A DNA stretch of 47,204 bases from Streptomyces sp. SM10 (GCF_002910915.1 NZ_NEUF01000188.1:27078-74281), one strand, 5' to 3'; shown: positions 19,149-29,255, counted from the stretch's first letter. Numbers and translations are program-made. Notes: generated from the sequence alone by a model not told the origin.

Positions 19149-20279
19149 CTACTCGACGACCGCCAGTTCGCGGGCCGTGGTGTTCAGCCGCCTGCCCCCG
19201 TTCTCCGTGACGGTGACGATGTCCTCGATGCGGACGCCGAAGCGGCCGGGGAGGTAGATGCCCGGCTCGACGGAGAAGCACATCCCTGGGACCAGCTGCT
19301 GCTCCTCGCCCTCGATCATGTAGGGCGGTTCATGGGTGGTGACGCCGATGCCGTGGCCGGTTCGGTGGATGAAGCGTTCGCCGTAGCCGAATTCGGTGAT
19401 GACCGCACGGGCAGCCCGGTCGATGTCCTGGCAGGCCACGCCGGGCCGCACCGCCCGGAAGCCGGCCTCCTGGGCCTCCCGTACCACGTCGTGGACCCGC
19501 TGCTCCTCGGCGGTGGGTTCGCCGACATGGACCGTGCGGGAGGTGTCGGAGCCGTAGCCGTGCATCAGCCCGCCGAAGTCCAGGACGACCATGTCGCCCC
19601 GCTCGATGGTGCGGTCCCCCGCCTCGTGGTGAGGGTTGGCGCCGTTCGGCCCGGATCCCACCACGGTGAAGTCGACCTGGGAATGCCCGTGTTCGACGAG
19701 GAGGGCGGCCAGGTCCGCGGCCACGTCGCTCTCGCGGCGGCCGGAGAAGCGGACCCGCAGGATCTCCTCGTAGGTCGCGTCGGCCGCGGCACCCGCGGCG
19801 GTGAGGCGCTCCAGCTCGGCCGCGTCCTTGACCGCGCGCAGCATCGGCAGCGCTTCGGTGAGCGAGGCGTAGGAGGTGTCGGGGAGGAGCGCGTGCAGCG
19901 CAAGGAGGTGCAGCGCCCAGGCGTTGTCGCTGATCCCGAACCGGCCCTTCGCGTCCAGCAGGCCGGCGGCCAGGGTGTACGGGTTCGCCGCGTCGGTCCA
20001 GTCCCGCAGGGTCAGGGCCGGGGCACCGGCCGCGCGTTCCGCGTCCGCCGCCTCCAGTGCCGGGACGACGAGGACGGGGTCGTGGCCCGCCCTCAGGACG
20101 AGCAGGGTGAGGCGCTCGGTGTCGGCGGTCGGCCGGTAGCCGGTGAGGTGGACCATGTCGGGGCCCGGTGCGACGAGGACGCCGGTCAGACCCGCCGCAT
20201 CGGCGGAATCGGCCGCGCGGATCATCCGGGCCCGGTAGTCCTCGGCGGTGAACGGGACGGGCTGGTCGGAGCTGGGCAT
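19149..20279 (-). CDS. M24-family aminopeptidase (Xaa-Pro aminopeptidase type)
   Basis: A 376-residue cytoplasmic pita-bread metallopeptidase. The N-terminal creatinase-like domain (about 1-145) precedes the catalytic domain with all five metal ligands: D234 (VVLDFGG), D245 (YGSDTS), H309 (TGHGIG), E338 (SVEPGIY) and E352 (RIEDIV). It should remove N-terminal residues before proline from peptides. The ATG at 20279 is set by AGGAGG six bases upstream; the frame continues to 20543 without support. The kinase gene at 20363 lies 83 bases upstream in the same direction. Confidence 0.92.
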   Translation of the reverse strand: MPSSDQPVPFTAEDYRARMIRAADSADAAGLTGVLVAPGPDMVHLTGYRPTADTERLTLLVLRAGHDPVLVVPALEAADAERAAGAPALTLRDWTDAANPYTLAAGLLDAKGRFGISDNAWALHLLALHALLPDTSYASLTEALPMLRAVKDAAELERLTAAGAAADATYEEILRVRFSGRRESDVAADLAALLVEHGHSQVDFTVVGSGPNGANPHHEAGDRTIERGDMVVLDFGGLMHGYGSDTSRTVHVGEPTAEEQRVHDVVREAQEAGFRAVRPGVACQDIDRAARAVITEFGYGERFIHRTGHGIGVTTHEPPYMIEGEEQQLVPGMCFSVEPGIYLPGRFGVRIEDIVTVTENGGRRLNTTARELAVVE

Positions 20280-20362
20280 GAGTACCTCCTGGCGGGGCGA
20301 CGCGGCATTCAGCATCCTGCCCGTCCGCCGGGGCGGACGCGAGCGGATTCGGGGCGCGCCGG

Positions 20363-20995
20363 TCACGGGCCCCCGAGCCGTACGACCAGGTCGGCCCGGC
20401 CGCGGTGCCGCTCGACCAGCCGGGCGTTTCGTTCGTCGGACCCCGCCACCCAGCGCTCGGCGTACGGGCGGGACTTGCCGAACCGCACGTGCCGCTCCAC
20501 GAGTCCGCGCACCCGCGGCTCCTGATCGGCGTCCAGGAACCACGCCTCGTCCAGCAGCTCACGCACCGGCGCCCAGGGCCCCTCGTCCAGCAGCAGGTAG
20601 TTGCCCTCGGTCACGACGAGCGGGACGTCCGGGGGAACGCACACCGCGCCGGCGACCGGTTCCTCCAGCGCCCGGTCGAAGGCGGGCGCGTAGACCGGGT
20701 CCTGGCCTTCGGGCCGGCGCAGCCGCCGCAGCAGTGCCGCGTACCCGGCGGCGTCGAAGGTGTCGGGCGCCCCTTTGCGGTCCGCCCGCCCGAGGCGTTC
20801 CAGCTCCGCCCCCGCCAGGTGGAAGCCGTCCATCGGTACGAGCACCGCGCGCCCTTCGAGCCCTTCGGTGATCCGTGCCGCCAGCGTGGATTTCCCGGCG
20901 CCGGGAGCACCCGCGATCCCGAGGATGCGCCGGCGGCCGCCCGCGGCGAGGCGGCGGGCGCGTTCCGTCAGCGCGGCGAGATCACTCGTGTCCAT
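20363..20995 (-). CDS. P-loop nucleoside/nucleotide kinase family protein
   Basis: A 210-residue kinase of the uridine kinase/pantothenate kinase-like superfamily. The Walker A motif is GIAGAPGAGKST near residue 25, followed by VLVPMDGFHLAG (substrate Asp), VVTEGNYLLLD (Walker B-like) and HVRFGKSRPYAERWVAGSDERNA, typical of the FrcK/YggC-type group. The phosphate acceptor is unknown and could be a sugar or nucleoside. The ATG at 20995 is preferred because GACAAT lies seven bases upstream with no ribosome site; an ATG at 21004 is in frame. It diverges from the VOC gene. Confidence 0.82.
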   Translation of the reverse strand: MDTSDLAALTERARRLAAGGRRRILGIAGAPGAGKSTLAARITEGLEGRAVLVPMDGFHLAGAELERLGRADRKGAPDTFDAAGYAALLRRLRRPEGQDPVYAPAFDRALEEPVAGAVCVPPDVPLVVTEGNYLLLDEGPWAPVRELLDEAWFLDADQEPRVRGLVERHVRFGKSRPYAERWVAGSDERNARLVERHRGRADLVVRLGGP

Positions 20996-21002
20996 GGCGG
21001 GC

Positions 21003-21008
21003 ATTGTC
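21003..21008 (-). promoter_or_regulatory. Putative -10 element of a leaderless promoter (kinase gene)
   Basis: Minus-strand GACAAT ends seven bases before the ATG at 20995. The region to 21079 also holds an imperfect GTTA-CGTA-TAAC symmetry at 21035-21046 that may serve the divergent VOC gene. Confidence 0.4.
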
Positions 21009-21079
21009 CCCGCGTGTGCCGGGTCCGCGTTAGTGTTACGTATAACTCCACCCATCGCCCCCGACGACGAGGACCCCCC

Positions 21080-21466
21080 ATGCCCCACATCGCCCTGGTC
21101 ACCCTGGTCGTCCGCGACTACGACGAGGCCCTCTCCTTCTACACCGGCGCCCTCGGCTTCGAGCTGGTGGAGGACACGGACCGGGGCGACGGCTCCCGCT
21201 GGGTGGTCGTACGGCCCCGGGGCTCCTCGGGTTCCGGGCTGCTGCTGGCGCGCGCCGGAGACGGGGAACAGGGCGAGCGGGTGGGCACGCAGACGGGCGG
21301 CCGGGTCGGCTTCTTCCTGCACACGGAGGACTTCGCGGGCGACCATGCCCGGATGCTGGCCGCGGGGGTGCGCTTCCTGGAGGAACCCCGGCACGAGGTC
21401 TACGGCTCCGTCGCGGTGTTCGAGGACCTCTACGGCAACCGGTGGGACCTGCTGCAGCCGGCGTGA
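21080..21466 (+). CDS. VOC-family (glyoxalase/dioxygenase superfamily) protein
   Basis: A 128-residue vicinal-oxygen-chelate protein. The paired beta-alpha-beta-beta-beta modules begin with IALVTLVVRDYDEALSFYTGALGFELVED and end with VAVFEDLYGNRWDLLQPA. The terminal Glu/Asp-rich FEDLYGN strand resembles metal-binding VOC members. Members include glyoxalase I, ring-cleaving dioxygenases and antibiotic-binding proteins, and this one cannot be assigned further. GAGGAC lies just before the ATG. It diverges from the kinase gene across 84 bases. Confidence 0.88.
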   Translation: MPHIALVTLVVRDYDEALSFYTGALGFELVEDTDRGDGSRWVVVRPRGSSGSGLLLARAGDGEQGERVGTQTGGRVGFFLHTEDFAGDHARMLAAGVRFLEEPRHEVYGSVAVFEDLYGNRWDLLQPA

Positions 21467-21506
21467 TCCCTTCCCGGGCGGGTGACGGTCGGAGATGATG
21501 CACACC

Positions 21507-22058
21507 ATGACCACGGAGAAGGCGGCACCGTCCTACGAGGTGCGGTACGGATGGGATCTCAGGACCACGGCGATCGTGGCGGCGGCAGCGGTGTTCACCG
21601 CGGGACTGGCGGCACTCGATGTCTCCGTGGTGCTGCGTGTCCTCGGCATCGCGCTGTTCGGCGGCGGCGGGCTCCTGATGGCCGTCAACGCGCTCAGCCG
21701 CAAGGTGGCGTTCCGAGTCGACGGGGAGGGGATACTGCTCGGCGGCTCCCCGGCCCGGTACGCGGCGACGACGGCCCAGGTCCCGTGGGAGGACATCGCC
21801 GCCGTCGTCCTGTGGCGGCAGGGCACGGCCGCGGGGATGCCCTGGGTGGGTGTCGCCCGCCGTCCGGGCGCGGGCCCGCTGCCGGGCCCCGGGCAGGGCG
21901 AGGCCGCCCACGCGGTCGTGGGGGCACTGGTGCCCCATGTCCCCGCCGATGTGACCCTGGCGTCGCGGGCGATGACCGGCTGGCGCCTCGACCGGGACCG
22001 GCTGACCGCGGCCGTCGCCCGCTTCGCCCCTGGCACCCCGGTCGTCGACGCCGACTGA
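21507..22058 (+). CDS. Membrane protein with two TM segments and PH-like domain
   Basis: A 183-residue protein. Two hydrophobic segments (TAIVAAAAVFTAGLAALDV and VLRVLGIALFGGGGLLMAV) form a hairpin near residues 18-58. The following soluble part (VAFRVDGEGILLGGSPARYAATTAQVPWEDIAAVVLW) looks like the bacterial PH-like domain found in many two-TM actinobacterial proteins. Three in-frame ATGs occur (21495, 21498, 21507). I prefer 21507 because GATGAT sits seven bases upstream as a possible -10; GGAG at 21491 is too close to the earlier ones. Function unknown. Confidence 0.78.
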   Translation: MTTEKAAPSYEVRYGWDLRTTAIVAAAAVFTAGLAALDVSVVLRVLGIALFGGGGLLMAVNALSRKVAFRVDGEGILLGGSPARYAATTAQVPWEDIAAVVLWRQGTAAGMPWVGVARRPGAGPLPGPGQGEAAHAVVGALVPHVPADVTLASRAMTGWRLDRDRLTAAVARFAPGTPVVDAD

Positions 22059-22085
22059 CGCGGCGCCACCGCCCGTTCCCGGGCG

Positions 22086-22991
22086 TCAGACCGGTCCGGC
22101 AGCCGCGGCCAGCGCGTCCAGGACCGGCTTGATCAGCGGATGCCCCTCGGCTCCCTGCCGTACGGCGGCGAAGACCCGCCGGGTGGGGGCGGCGCCCTCC
22201 ACCGGACGCACGACGACCCGGCCGAGCTCCGTGTCGCGCAGCGCCGAGCGGGGCACCAGCGCCACTCCGGCGCCCGCGCCGGCCAGCGCGACCACGGCGT
22301 GGAAGTCGTCCGACGAGTGCTCCAGGCGGGGCTCGAAGCCGGCGTACTCGCAGGCCAGGACCACCACGTCGTGGCAGGGGTTGCCGGGGTACGGCCCGAT
22401 CCACGCGTCCTCGGCCAGGTCGGCGACGGACACATGGTCCTGCCCGGCGAGACGGTGGCCGACCGGCAGCACCGCGTCGAAGGGTTCGGAGTAGAGCGGC
22501 ATCCGGGTCAGTCTGCGGTCGTCGACCCCGGGCGCGCCCCGGTATTCGACGGCGACCGCCACGTCGACCTGCCGGTCGAGCACCATCGGCACGCTCGCGT
22601 CGCCCTCGGCGTCCTGCACCCGCACCCGGATCCCGGGTGCGGTGCGGGTCAGTTCGGCGATCGCGGGGGCGAGGACGAGCCCGATGCCCGTGGCGAACGC
22701 GGCGACGGTGACCGTCCCCGCGACGCCCGCGCTGTACTCCGCGAGCTCCGCCTCGGCCCGCTCCAGCTGGGCGAGGACGGCGTTCGCGTGGGTCAGCAGG
22801 ATCTCCCCCGCCGCGGTCAGCCGGGCGCCCCGCGCCCCGCGCTCCACCAGCCGGTGGCCGGTCTCCTGCTCCAGGGCCGCGAGCTGCTGGGAGACCGCGG
22901 AGGGCGTGAGGAAGAGCGCGGCGGCGGCCGCGGTCACCGTGCGGTGGTCGGCCACCGCACGGAGGATACGCAGCCGCCGTGCATCGATCAT
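22086..22991 (-). CDS. LysR-family transcriptional regulator
   Basis: A 301-residue LysR regulator. The N-terminal winged helix-turn-helix (ARRLRILRAVADHRTVTAAAAALFLTPSAVSQQLAALEQETGHRLVERG) is followed by a two-lobed effector domain starting near residue 90. It follows kbl on the same strand after 28 bases but has its own GACAAT -10-like element six bases before the ATG and no ribosome site, so it is probably also transcribed separately. Control of tdh-kbl is possible by position but LysR proteins usually act on divergent genes. Confidence 0.92.
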   Translation of the reverse strand: MIDARRLRILRAVADHRTVTAAAAALFLTPSAVSQQLAALEQETGHRLVERGARGARLTAAGEILLTHANAVLAQLERAEAELAEYSAGVAGTVTVAAFATGIGLVLAPAIAELTRTAPGIRVRVQDAEGDASVPMVLDRQVDVAVAVEYRGAPGVDDRRLTRMPLYSEPFDAVLPVGHRLAGQDHVSVADLAEDAWIGPYPGNPCHDVVVLACEYAGFEPRLEHSSDDFHAVVALAGAGAGVALVPRSALRDTELGRVVVRPVEGAAPTRRVFAAVRQGAEGHPLIKPVLDALAAAAGPV

Positions 22992-22997
22992 GCGCTC

Positions 22998-23003
22998 ATT
23001 GTC
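22998..23003 (-). promoter_or_regulatory. Putative -10 element of a leaderless promoter (LysR gene)
   Basis: Minus-strand GACAAT ends six bases before the ATG at 22991, within the 28-base gap after kbl. Confidence 0.45.
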
Positions 23004-23019
23004 CCTGGTCGCGCCGGGT

Positions 23020-24213
<1,194 letters not shown>

Positions 24214-24255
24214 GAAGGATGTCTCCCGAGTGGATGCGGATGCGTACGAGGAGGT

Positions 24256-25284
24256 TCAGGCGGCCCAGTCGAGAAGGACCTTGCCACCCCGACCGCTCGC
24301 GGCGTCGTCGAATGCGGCTTCGAAGTCGCGGAAGCCGTACCGGCCGGTGATCACCGGGGCGAGATCGAGCCCGCCCTCCAGGAGCACGGACATGGCGTAC
24401 CAGGTCTCGTACATCTCGCGGCCGTAGATGCCCTTGATGGTGAGCATCGAGGTGACGACCCGGGACCAGTCCACGGGGAATTCGGCGGAGGGCAGTCCCA
24501 GCATCGCGATCCGGCCGCCGTGCGTCATGTTCGCGATCATGTCGCGCATGGCCTCGGGGCGGCCGGACATCTCCAGGCCGATGTCGAAGCCCTCGCGCAG
24601 CCCGAGGAGGCGCTGGCCGTCGGCGACGGTGGCCTCGCCGACGTTCAGGGCGAGGTTCACCCCGACCTTGCGGGCCAGTTCGAGCCGGGCTTCGCTGACG
24701 TCGGTGATGACGACGTTGCGGGCTCCGGCGTGGCGGGCGACGGCGGCGGCCATGATGCCGATCGGGCCCGCGCCGGTGATCAGCACGTCCTCGCCGACCA
24801 GCGGGAAGGAGAGCGCGGTGTGCACGGCGTTGCCGAACGGGTCGAAGATCGCGGCGACGTCGAGGTCGACCTTGTCCCGGTGCACCCAGACGTTCGACGC
24901 GGGCAGGGCCAGGTACTCGGCGAACGCCCCGTCGCGGCCGACGCCGAGCCCGAGGGTGGAGCGGCACAGGTGCCGGCGCCCGGCGAGACAGTTGCGGCAC
25001 TTCCCGCAGACGAGGTGCCCCTCGCCGCTCACCAGGTCGCCCACCTTGATGTCGACGACGTCCGCGCCGATCCCGGCGACCTCGCCGACGAACTCGTGGC
25101 CCAGGACGAGCGGCGTGCGCACGGCCTGCTGCGCCCATCCGTCGTAGTCACGGATGTGCAGGTCGGTTCCGCAGATACCGGTACGCAGCACCTTGATCAG
25201 CACGTCGCCGGGGCCGGTCTCCGGCTCCGGCACATCCATCAGCCAGAGTCCCGGCTCGGCCTTGTGCTTCACGAGTGCCTTCAC
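24256..25284 (-). CDS. tdh: L-threonine 3-dehydrogenase
   Basis: A 342-residue zinc-dependent medium-chain dehydrogenase that oxidises L-threonine to 2-amino-3-ketobutyrate with NAD+. The catalytic zinc ligands are C38 (GICGTDLHI) and H63-E64 (LGHEFVG); the structural zinc uses C93, C96, C99 and C107. The nucleotide-binding Rossmann motif is ITGAGPIGIMAAAVA. The GTG at 25284 is preceded at eight bases by AGGGAG. It is the first gene of the tdh-kbl unit. A palindrome GTACC-T-GGTAC lies at 25299-25309 upstream. Confidence 0.95.
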   Translation of the reverse strand: MKALVKHKAEPGLWLMDVPEPETGPGDVLIKVLRTGICGTDLHIRDYDGWAQQAVRTPLVLGHEFVGEVAGIGADVVDIKVGDLVSGEGHLVCGKCRNCLAGRRHLCRSTLGLGVGRDGAFAEYLALPASNVWVHRDKVDLDVAAIFDPFGNAVHTALSFPLVGEDVLITGAGPIGIMAAAVARHAGARNVVITDVSEARLELARKVGVNLALNVGEATVADGQRLLGLREGFDIGLEMSGRPEAMRDMIANMTHGGRIAMLGLPSAEFPVDWSRVVTSMLTIKGIYGREMYETWYAMSVLLEGGLDLAPVITGRYGFRDFEAAFDDAASGRGGKVLLDWAA

Positions 25285-25597
25285 AGCTGCGGCTCCCTGT
25301 ACCTGGTACGTGCGGATGACCGGGCCGAGGGCATGCCTGAGGCGGCCTTCGGCCCGGGGGTGGCGGGGGAGACGGCGGACGGGGAAGGGCCCTGCGCCCT
25401 CTCCCCGCTCACTGCCGTCCCCAAGAAATGTGCCGTACCCGGGCGCTCAGGTCCATCGAGGATTTCTTAAGCGCCGCCGTAGATCCGCTTCAGGCCCCGG
25501 GCCGGGGCCTGAAGCGGGACCCGGCCCGGGGCAGGTGACGGGGCTCCGTCGCCCTGTGGATGCTGACCCGGGGCGAGGGTTTCCCGGTCCGGCCCCG
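25285..25597. promoter_or_regulatory. tdh promoter region and hydrolase terminator
   Basis: 313 bases without a gene. Near tdh it carries the ribosome site and the palindrome GTACC-T-GGTAC (25299-25309), a candidate operator. Further away is the hairpin at 25485-25517 that ends the upstream hydrolase transcript. An AT-richer patch (25463-25471) could hold a promoter. Confidence 0.45.
25485..25517 (-). terminator. Hairpin terminator of the alpha/beta hydrolase gene
   Basis: Sixteen-base complementary arms (CCGCTTCAGGCCCCGG and its complement) are separated by one base, so the real loop is formed by the inner CCGGG bases. It lies about 80 bases after the hydrolase stop. Confidence 0.7.
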
Positions 25598-26434
25598 TCA
25601 GGACAGCGGCACGAATGCCCTGATCGCCTCGCTCAGCCGATGCGGCTGGTCCTCGGGGATGAGGGTGAGGCTGTCGGCGATCGTGACCAGCCGGCCCTGG
25701 GGCAGCATGTCCGCCAGCCTCCGGCCGTGGTCGGGCGGCATGACCTTGTCCTCGGTCGCCCACACCACGAGTGCCGGACGGTCGAAGGTGCGCAACGCGT
25801 CGGCCCACCGCAGGAGTTCGTCCCGGGGCGGGACCCCGAGCACGTACGCACGCAGGTCGCGCCGGATCGCGGCAGAGGTCCACAACGGCCGGAACCACTC
25901 GTCCATCACCTCGTGCGGGACGGGCCGCTTGCTCATCCACCCCCAGGTCACCGGCAGCCTGCGCATCGACCTCAGCTTCAGCAGGGAGAAGGCGAGCCGC
26001 AGACCGCCGGGCACCTTCGCGGAGGCGAGGAGGTTGCGGCCGGGCAGGCCGGGCGGGAAGTTGTCGAAGGCCTCGCAGGACGTGATCACCAGCCGTCCGA
26101 TCCGCTGGTCCCGCCCGTCCGCGACGAGCGCCTGTGCCCCGCCCCAGTCGTTCATCACCAGCGTGACGTCCCGCAGGTCCAGTGCCTCCAGGAACTCGGC
26201 CACCAGGTGGGCGACCCCGGGGACCGTCAGATCGGCGTCCGGCCGCATGGGCCTGCGGTGGGCCCCCAGCGGCAGCGTGGGCACGACGCACCTGAAGTCG
26301 GAGCGCAGGTCCGCGACCACATGACGCCAGAGCGAACCGTTCATCGCCACCCCGTGGAGCAGGACCAGCACGGGCCCGTCGCCGCCCGTGTCCTCGTACT
26401 CCAACACGCCTGCGGAAAGCGTCACCTCGGTCAT
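25598..26434 (-). CDS. Alpha/beta hydrolase with an Asp-type nucleophile elbow
   Basis: A 278-residue cytoplasmic alpha/beta hydrolase. The oxyanion region is VLVLLHGVAMNGSLW. The nucleophile elbow reads LVMNDWGGAQALV, placing Asp (D96) where most family members have Ser, as in haloalkane dehalogenases and epoxide hydrolases. The catalytic His is H265 in EDQPHRLSEAI and an acidic partner may be E228 or D229 (WATEDKV). The substrate is unknown. The ATG at 26434 has a TAGGTT -10 element six bases upstream and no ribosome site, so it is probably leaderless. Confidence 0.9.
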   Translation of the reverse strand: MTEVTLSAGVLEYEDTGGDGPVLVLLHGVAMNGSLWRHVVADLRSDFRCVVPTLPLGAHRRPMRPDADLTVPGVAHLVAEFLEALDLRDVTLVMNDWGGAQALVADGRDQRIGRLVITSCEAFDNFPPGLPGRNLLASAKVPGGLRLAFSLLKLRSMRRLPVTWGWMSKRPVPHEVMDEWFRPLWTSAAIRRDLRAYVLGVPPRDELLRWADALRTFDRPALVVWATEDKVMPPDHGRRLADMLPQGRLVTIADSLTLIPEDQPHRLSEAIRAFVPLS

Positions 26435-26440
26435 GGGGAC

Positions 26441-26446
26441 AACCTA
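26441..26446 (-). promoter_or_regulatory. Putative -10 element of a leaderless promoter (hydrolase gene)
   Basis: Minus-strand TAGGTT ends six bases before the ATG at 26434, the same arrangement as at 856-861. Confidence 0.5.
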
Positions 26447-26630
26447 GGGCCTCCTCCTGCCGCGCGCGGCCCAACAGGGCGTCAGGGCTTGATAGCGTCG
26501 CCCGCACGACTGCGGAAAGCTCCCCGCCGGGGTCGTCGCTCCGCCGGGCCGGGCCGCACCGACAGGGCGGCGAGCGGCGGCCGGTGCGCGTGACGGGGAC
26601 GCACGTGGCAGGGACGATGAGGGCCTACGC

Positions 26631-29045
26631 ATGAGCCTCCCGCAGTTGCACTACACCTCCGTCACGTCCGGGGACGGGGAGCCCGCCGGCCGGTTCACCG
26701 CCGTCGACCCCGCGATACCCGGGCCGGTGCGCGCGGAGGCCGCACCGCTCCTGGCGTACGACGCTCCGGAGGGCACCCCCGAACGGCTCCCCGACTCCCG
26801 GCTCCGCGCGCTGCCCGTGGCGTTCGGATTCGTCGTGCTCTCCGACGGCAGCCATCTGATGAGCCGTACGGTGGCCACGGGCGAGGGCGGATTCCACGCC
26901 CACGCCGTGCACCTGCCACCGGGGATACCGATACCCGGGCGGGTGCTCCCGGTCGCCGCGTGGGGAGCGGCCGGATGGCTCTCCGCGACCCCGGACCGGG
27001 TGCTGCCCGACCCCCTGACCTCGATGTCCACCGCGCAGGGCCCCTCCCGCGGGCTCACCCGTGAGAGCCTCGGCGACTTCGCCGTGTCGCGCGGCCCGTG
27101 GCTCGCCGCCGTGCTGAGCGACCTGCGCCGGGTGAGCGAGGACCCTTCCGCGCCGCCGGTCGTGCTCGTGGAGCGGCAGAGCGCGGATGTGGCCCGATGG
27201 GTCGCCCTGGCGACCGCCGTACTGCCCCGCGAGCATGCCGAGCGGCTGACCTTCACCACGTACACCCGGCACCCGGGGCTCACCGCGCACCAGGTCGTCG
27301 GGGTGCTGCCCGAGGACGCGCCCGACTCCCGTGACCCCCGCTTCCGGGTGCACGCCGCCTCCGGTCCCCGCCCTTCCGGGGCGGTGGACGACGCCTGGGC
27401 CGGCACCGCCGCCCGGATCTGGCGCAGCCGGGCCCCCGAGCTCTTCCGGGAGGCCGCGGAGCTTCCGGGAGAGCCCTTCGCGGCGGGCCCGCTCGCCGTG
27501 ACCGCGCTCGGCGCGGGCATCGCGCTCGGCTCCGACGAGCGCGCTGCTGCCGCGAGTTGGGCGGCCGAGCGGCCGTACGCGCTGGACGAGAAGGGCATCC
27601 GGCAGCTGACCGACGCGCTGACCGCGCCCACGGACGACCGTACGGCCGCGGAGTGCGCGGCGGCGCTCCGGCTGCTGACGGCGCTCGACGGCCGCAGCCC
27701 CGCCGCCGTCACCGCGCCGCTGGCCGCGCTGCTGGTGACGCAGGCGGTGCGCGGCGGGGACGTGACCCTGGAGCCGCCGGCGCGTTCGGCGTTCGAGGAG
27801 CCAGCCGGGGAGCGGGCACTCGCCGCGCTGGTCGAGGAGCTCGGCGACGAGCTGCTGGCCGAGCTCGCCGCCGGTGTACCGCGGGGTGTCGCGCGGACCG
27901 TGCAGCTGCTGCGGATCGTGCGTCTCCTCGGCGTCGAGTGCGCGGAGCTGCTCCCCGACGTCGTGGGACGGCTGGCCCGCGCGCTGCTCGAGGACCCCGA
28001 GGCGGGCGCGTGCCGCGCCCTGATGGAGCTGATGGACGAGCAGTTCGACGTCCGTACGGCGCTGCTGGGGGAGCTGGACCGGCTGGCGCCGGACCATCCC
28101 GCGGACGCGGAACAGCTGCTGACCCGGGTGGCCCTGCCCTTCACCGGGACCCAGGCCCTGCCGCATCTGCGGATGTGCGCCGAGGCACCGGGCGCGAAGG
28201 CGCGGGGCACCGACCGGGTGGGGACCCTGCACGCGGTGCTGCGCGCGGCGGGCATGTCCCCGTTCGCCGAGCCCCTGGTCCTGAGGACGGCGGTCGGGCT
28301 GGTGTGGGGCGAGGACACCCCGACGGCGGTCGAGGCCCGGGCGCTGCTCGGAGAGACCACGTCGGACGCCCATCGGACGGCCGGCACCTGGAAGTACCTG
28401 GTCGCCGCGGCGCTCGCCGCCCCCTGCGGCGACGAGGACGCCCCCGAGCTCGCCCACGACCTGCTGCGCGGCTTCCCGCAGGAGATCGGGGCCCGGGTAC
28501 GGGCGTGCCTGATGCTCCTGGACTTCGCACGGGACTTCGGTGCCGGTGCGCCCGAACCCGGCTGGGCGGACCGCGTCCGTGAACTGCGCGCCCGCGCCGA
28601 GCCCGTGGAGCCCCTGGTCCTGGAGCACGCCTACGGCGCCCTGGCAGAGGGGCTCCTCGCCCCGGACCGTCCGGAGGCGGAGCTGTACGCCTTCGTGCAC
28701 AGCGGGGACGAGGACCTGATCGCGGCCTACGGCAGGGCTGCCCGCCGCGCCCCGGTCGTGGCCCTGCTGCGGGCGGATCCCGCGTACGTGGCGGACTGCT
28801 TCACGGTGTGGAACGCCCACCCGCACGCGGGCGGCGACTGGACGCGGACCCGCACGGCGCTGCTGGAGGAGGTGCTGCGCCCCGCCGTGCGCGGCCTGTC
28901 CGCCGAGGACCTGGCGGCGGCGGAAGAGGCGGTGGAACGCGAGGGGAACAGCCGCACCCTGGACGCCTTCCGTACCTGGAACCGGCAGCCCCGCTCCATC
29001 GGCCGCCTGGGCAGACGCATCGTGGGTCGGGTGCGCCGGGGGTGA
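26631..29045 (+). CDS. GTPase-associated protein 1 (GAP1)-related protein
   Basis: An 804-residue protein with no membrane segments. The N-terminal part (QLHYTSVTSGDGEPAGRFTAVDPAIP ... LLAYDAP ... ALPVAFGFVVLSDGSHLMSRTVATG) matches my recollection of the GAP1 N-terminal domain of actinobacterial and other GTPase-associated systems. The middle includes an ERLTFTTYTRHP core, and the C-terminal half is alpha-helical and Ala/Leu/Glu rich. In such systems GAP1 is usually encoded beside a GTPase and effector genes; none is present here. The start has only a weak GAGGG site. Family assignment is from memory and moderate; the role is unknown. Confidence 0.65.
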   Translation: MSLPQLHYTSVTSGDGEPAGRFTAVDPAIPGPVRAEAAPLLAYDAPEGTPERLPDSRLRALPVAFGFVVLSDGSHLMSRTVATGEGGFHAHAVHLPPGIPIPGRVLPVAAWGAAGWLSATPDRVLPDPLTSMSTAQGPSRGLTRESLGDFAVSRGPWLAAVLSDLRRVSEDPSAPPVVLVERQSADVARWVALATAVLPREHAERLTFTTYTRHPGLTAHQVVGVLPEDAPDSRDPRFRVHAASGPRPSGAVDDAWAGTAARIWRSRAPELFREAAELPGEPFAAGPLAVTALGAGIALGSDERAAAASWAAERPYALDEKGIRQLTDALTAPTDDRTAAECAAALRLLTALDGRSPAAVTAPLAALLVTQAVRGGDVTLEPPARSAFEEPAGERALAALVEELGDELLAELAAGVPRGVARTVQLLRIVRLLGVECAELLPDVVGRLARALLEDPEAGACRALMELMDEQFDVRTALLGELDRLAPDHPADAEQLLTRVALPFTGTQALPHLRMCAEAPGAKARGTDRVGTLHAVLRAAGMSPFAEPLVLRTAVGLVWGEDTPTAVEARALLGETTSDAHRTAGTWKYLVAAALAAPCGDEDAPELAHDLLRGFPQEIGARVRACLMLLDFARDFGAGAPEPGWADRVRELRARAEPVEPLVLEHAYGALAEGLLAPDRPEAELYAFVHSGDEDLIAAYGRAARRAPVVALLRADPAYVADCFTVWNAHPHAGGDWTRTRTALLEEVLRPAVRGLSAEDLAAAEEAVEREGNSRTLDAFRTWNRQPRSIGRLGRRIVGRVRRG

Positions 29046-29143
29046 CCTGGGCAAGCCCACGGCGTCCTGTCCGGCCCGAAGAAGCGGTTCGCCGCCTTCA
29101 CCGAGACACCTTCGCCGGGAGGGACCGAAGCGCCGTTGACCAG

Positions 29144-29159
29144 GCCCCCCCGGGGGGGC
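29144..29159. repeat. C7G7 homopolymer palindrome
   Basis: GCCCCCCCGGGGGGGC lies 99 bases after the GAP1 gene. It could act as a terminator and is a likely slippage site. Confidence 0.5.
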
Positions 29160-29223
29160 TGTCGCCGGCGTGTGCGTGGGGACGCGCGAGGGCGGGTACC
29201 GTTGAGAGCTCTGATCTCGTGTG

Positions 29224-29255
29224 CCTCCTGGTGGGCTGCGTGACACCCCAGGAGG
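29224..29255 (+). promoter_or_regulatory. Hairpin that would mask the Shine-Dalgarno sequence
   Basis: CCTCCTGG (29224-29231) is exactly complementary to CCAGGAGG (29248-29255), which contains the ribosome site AGGAGG of the gene at 29263. In the mRNA the stem, with a 16-base loop, would hide the site. Confidence 0.5.
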
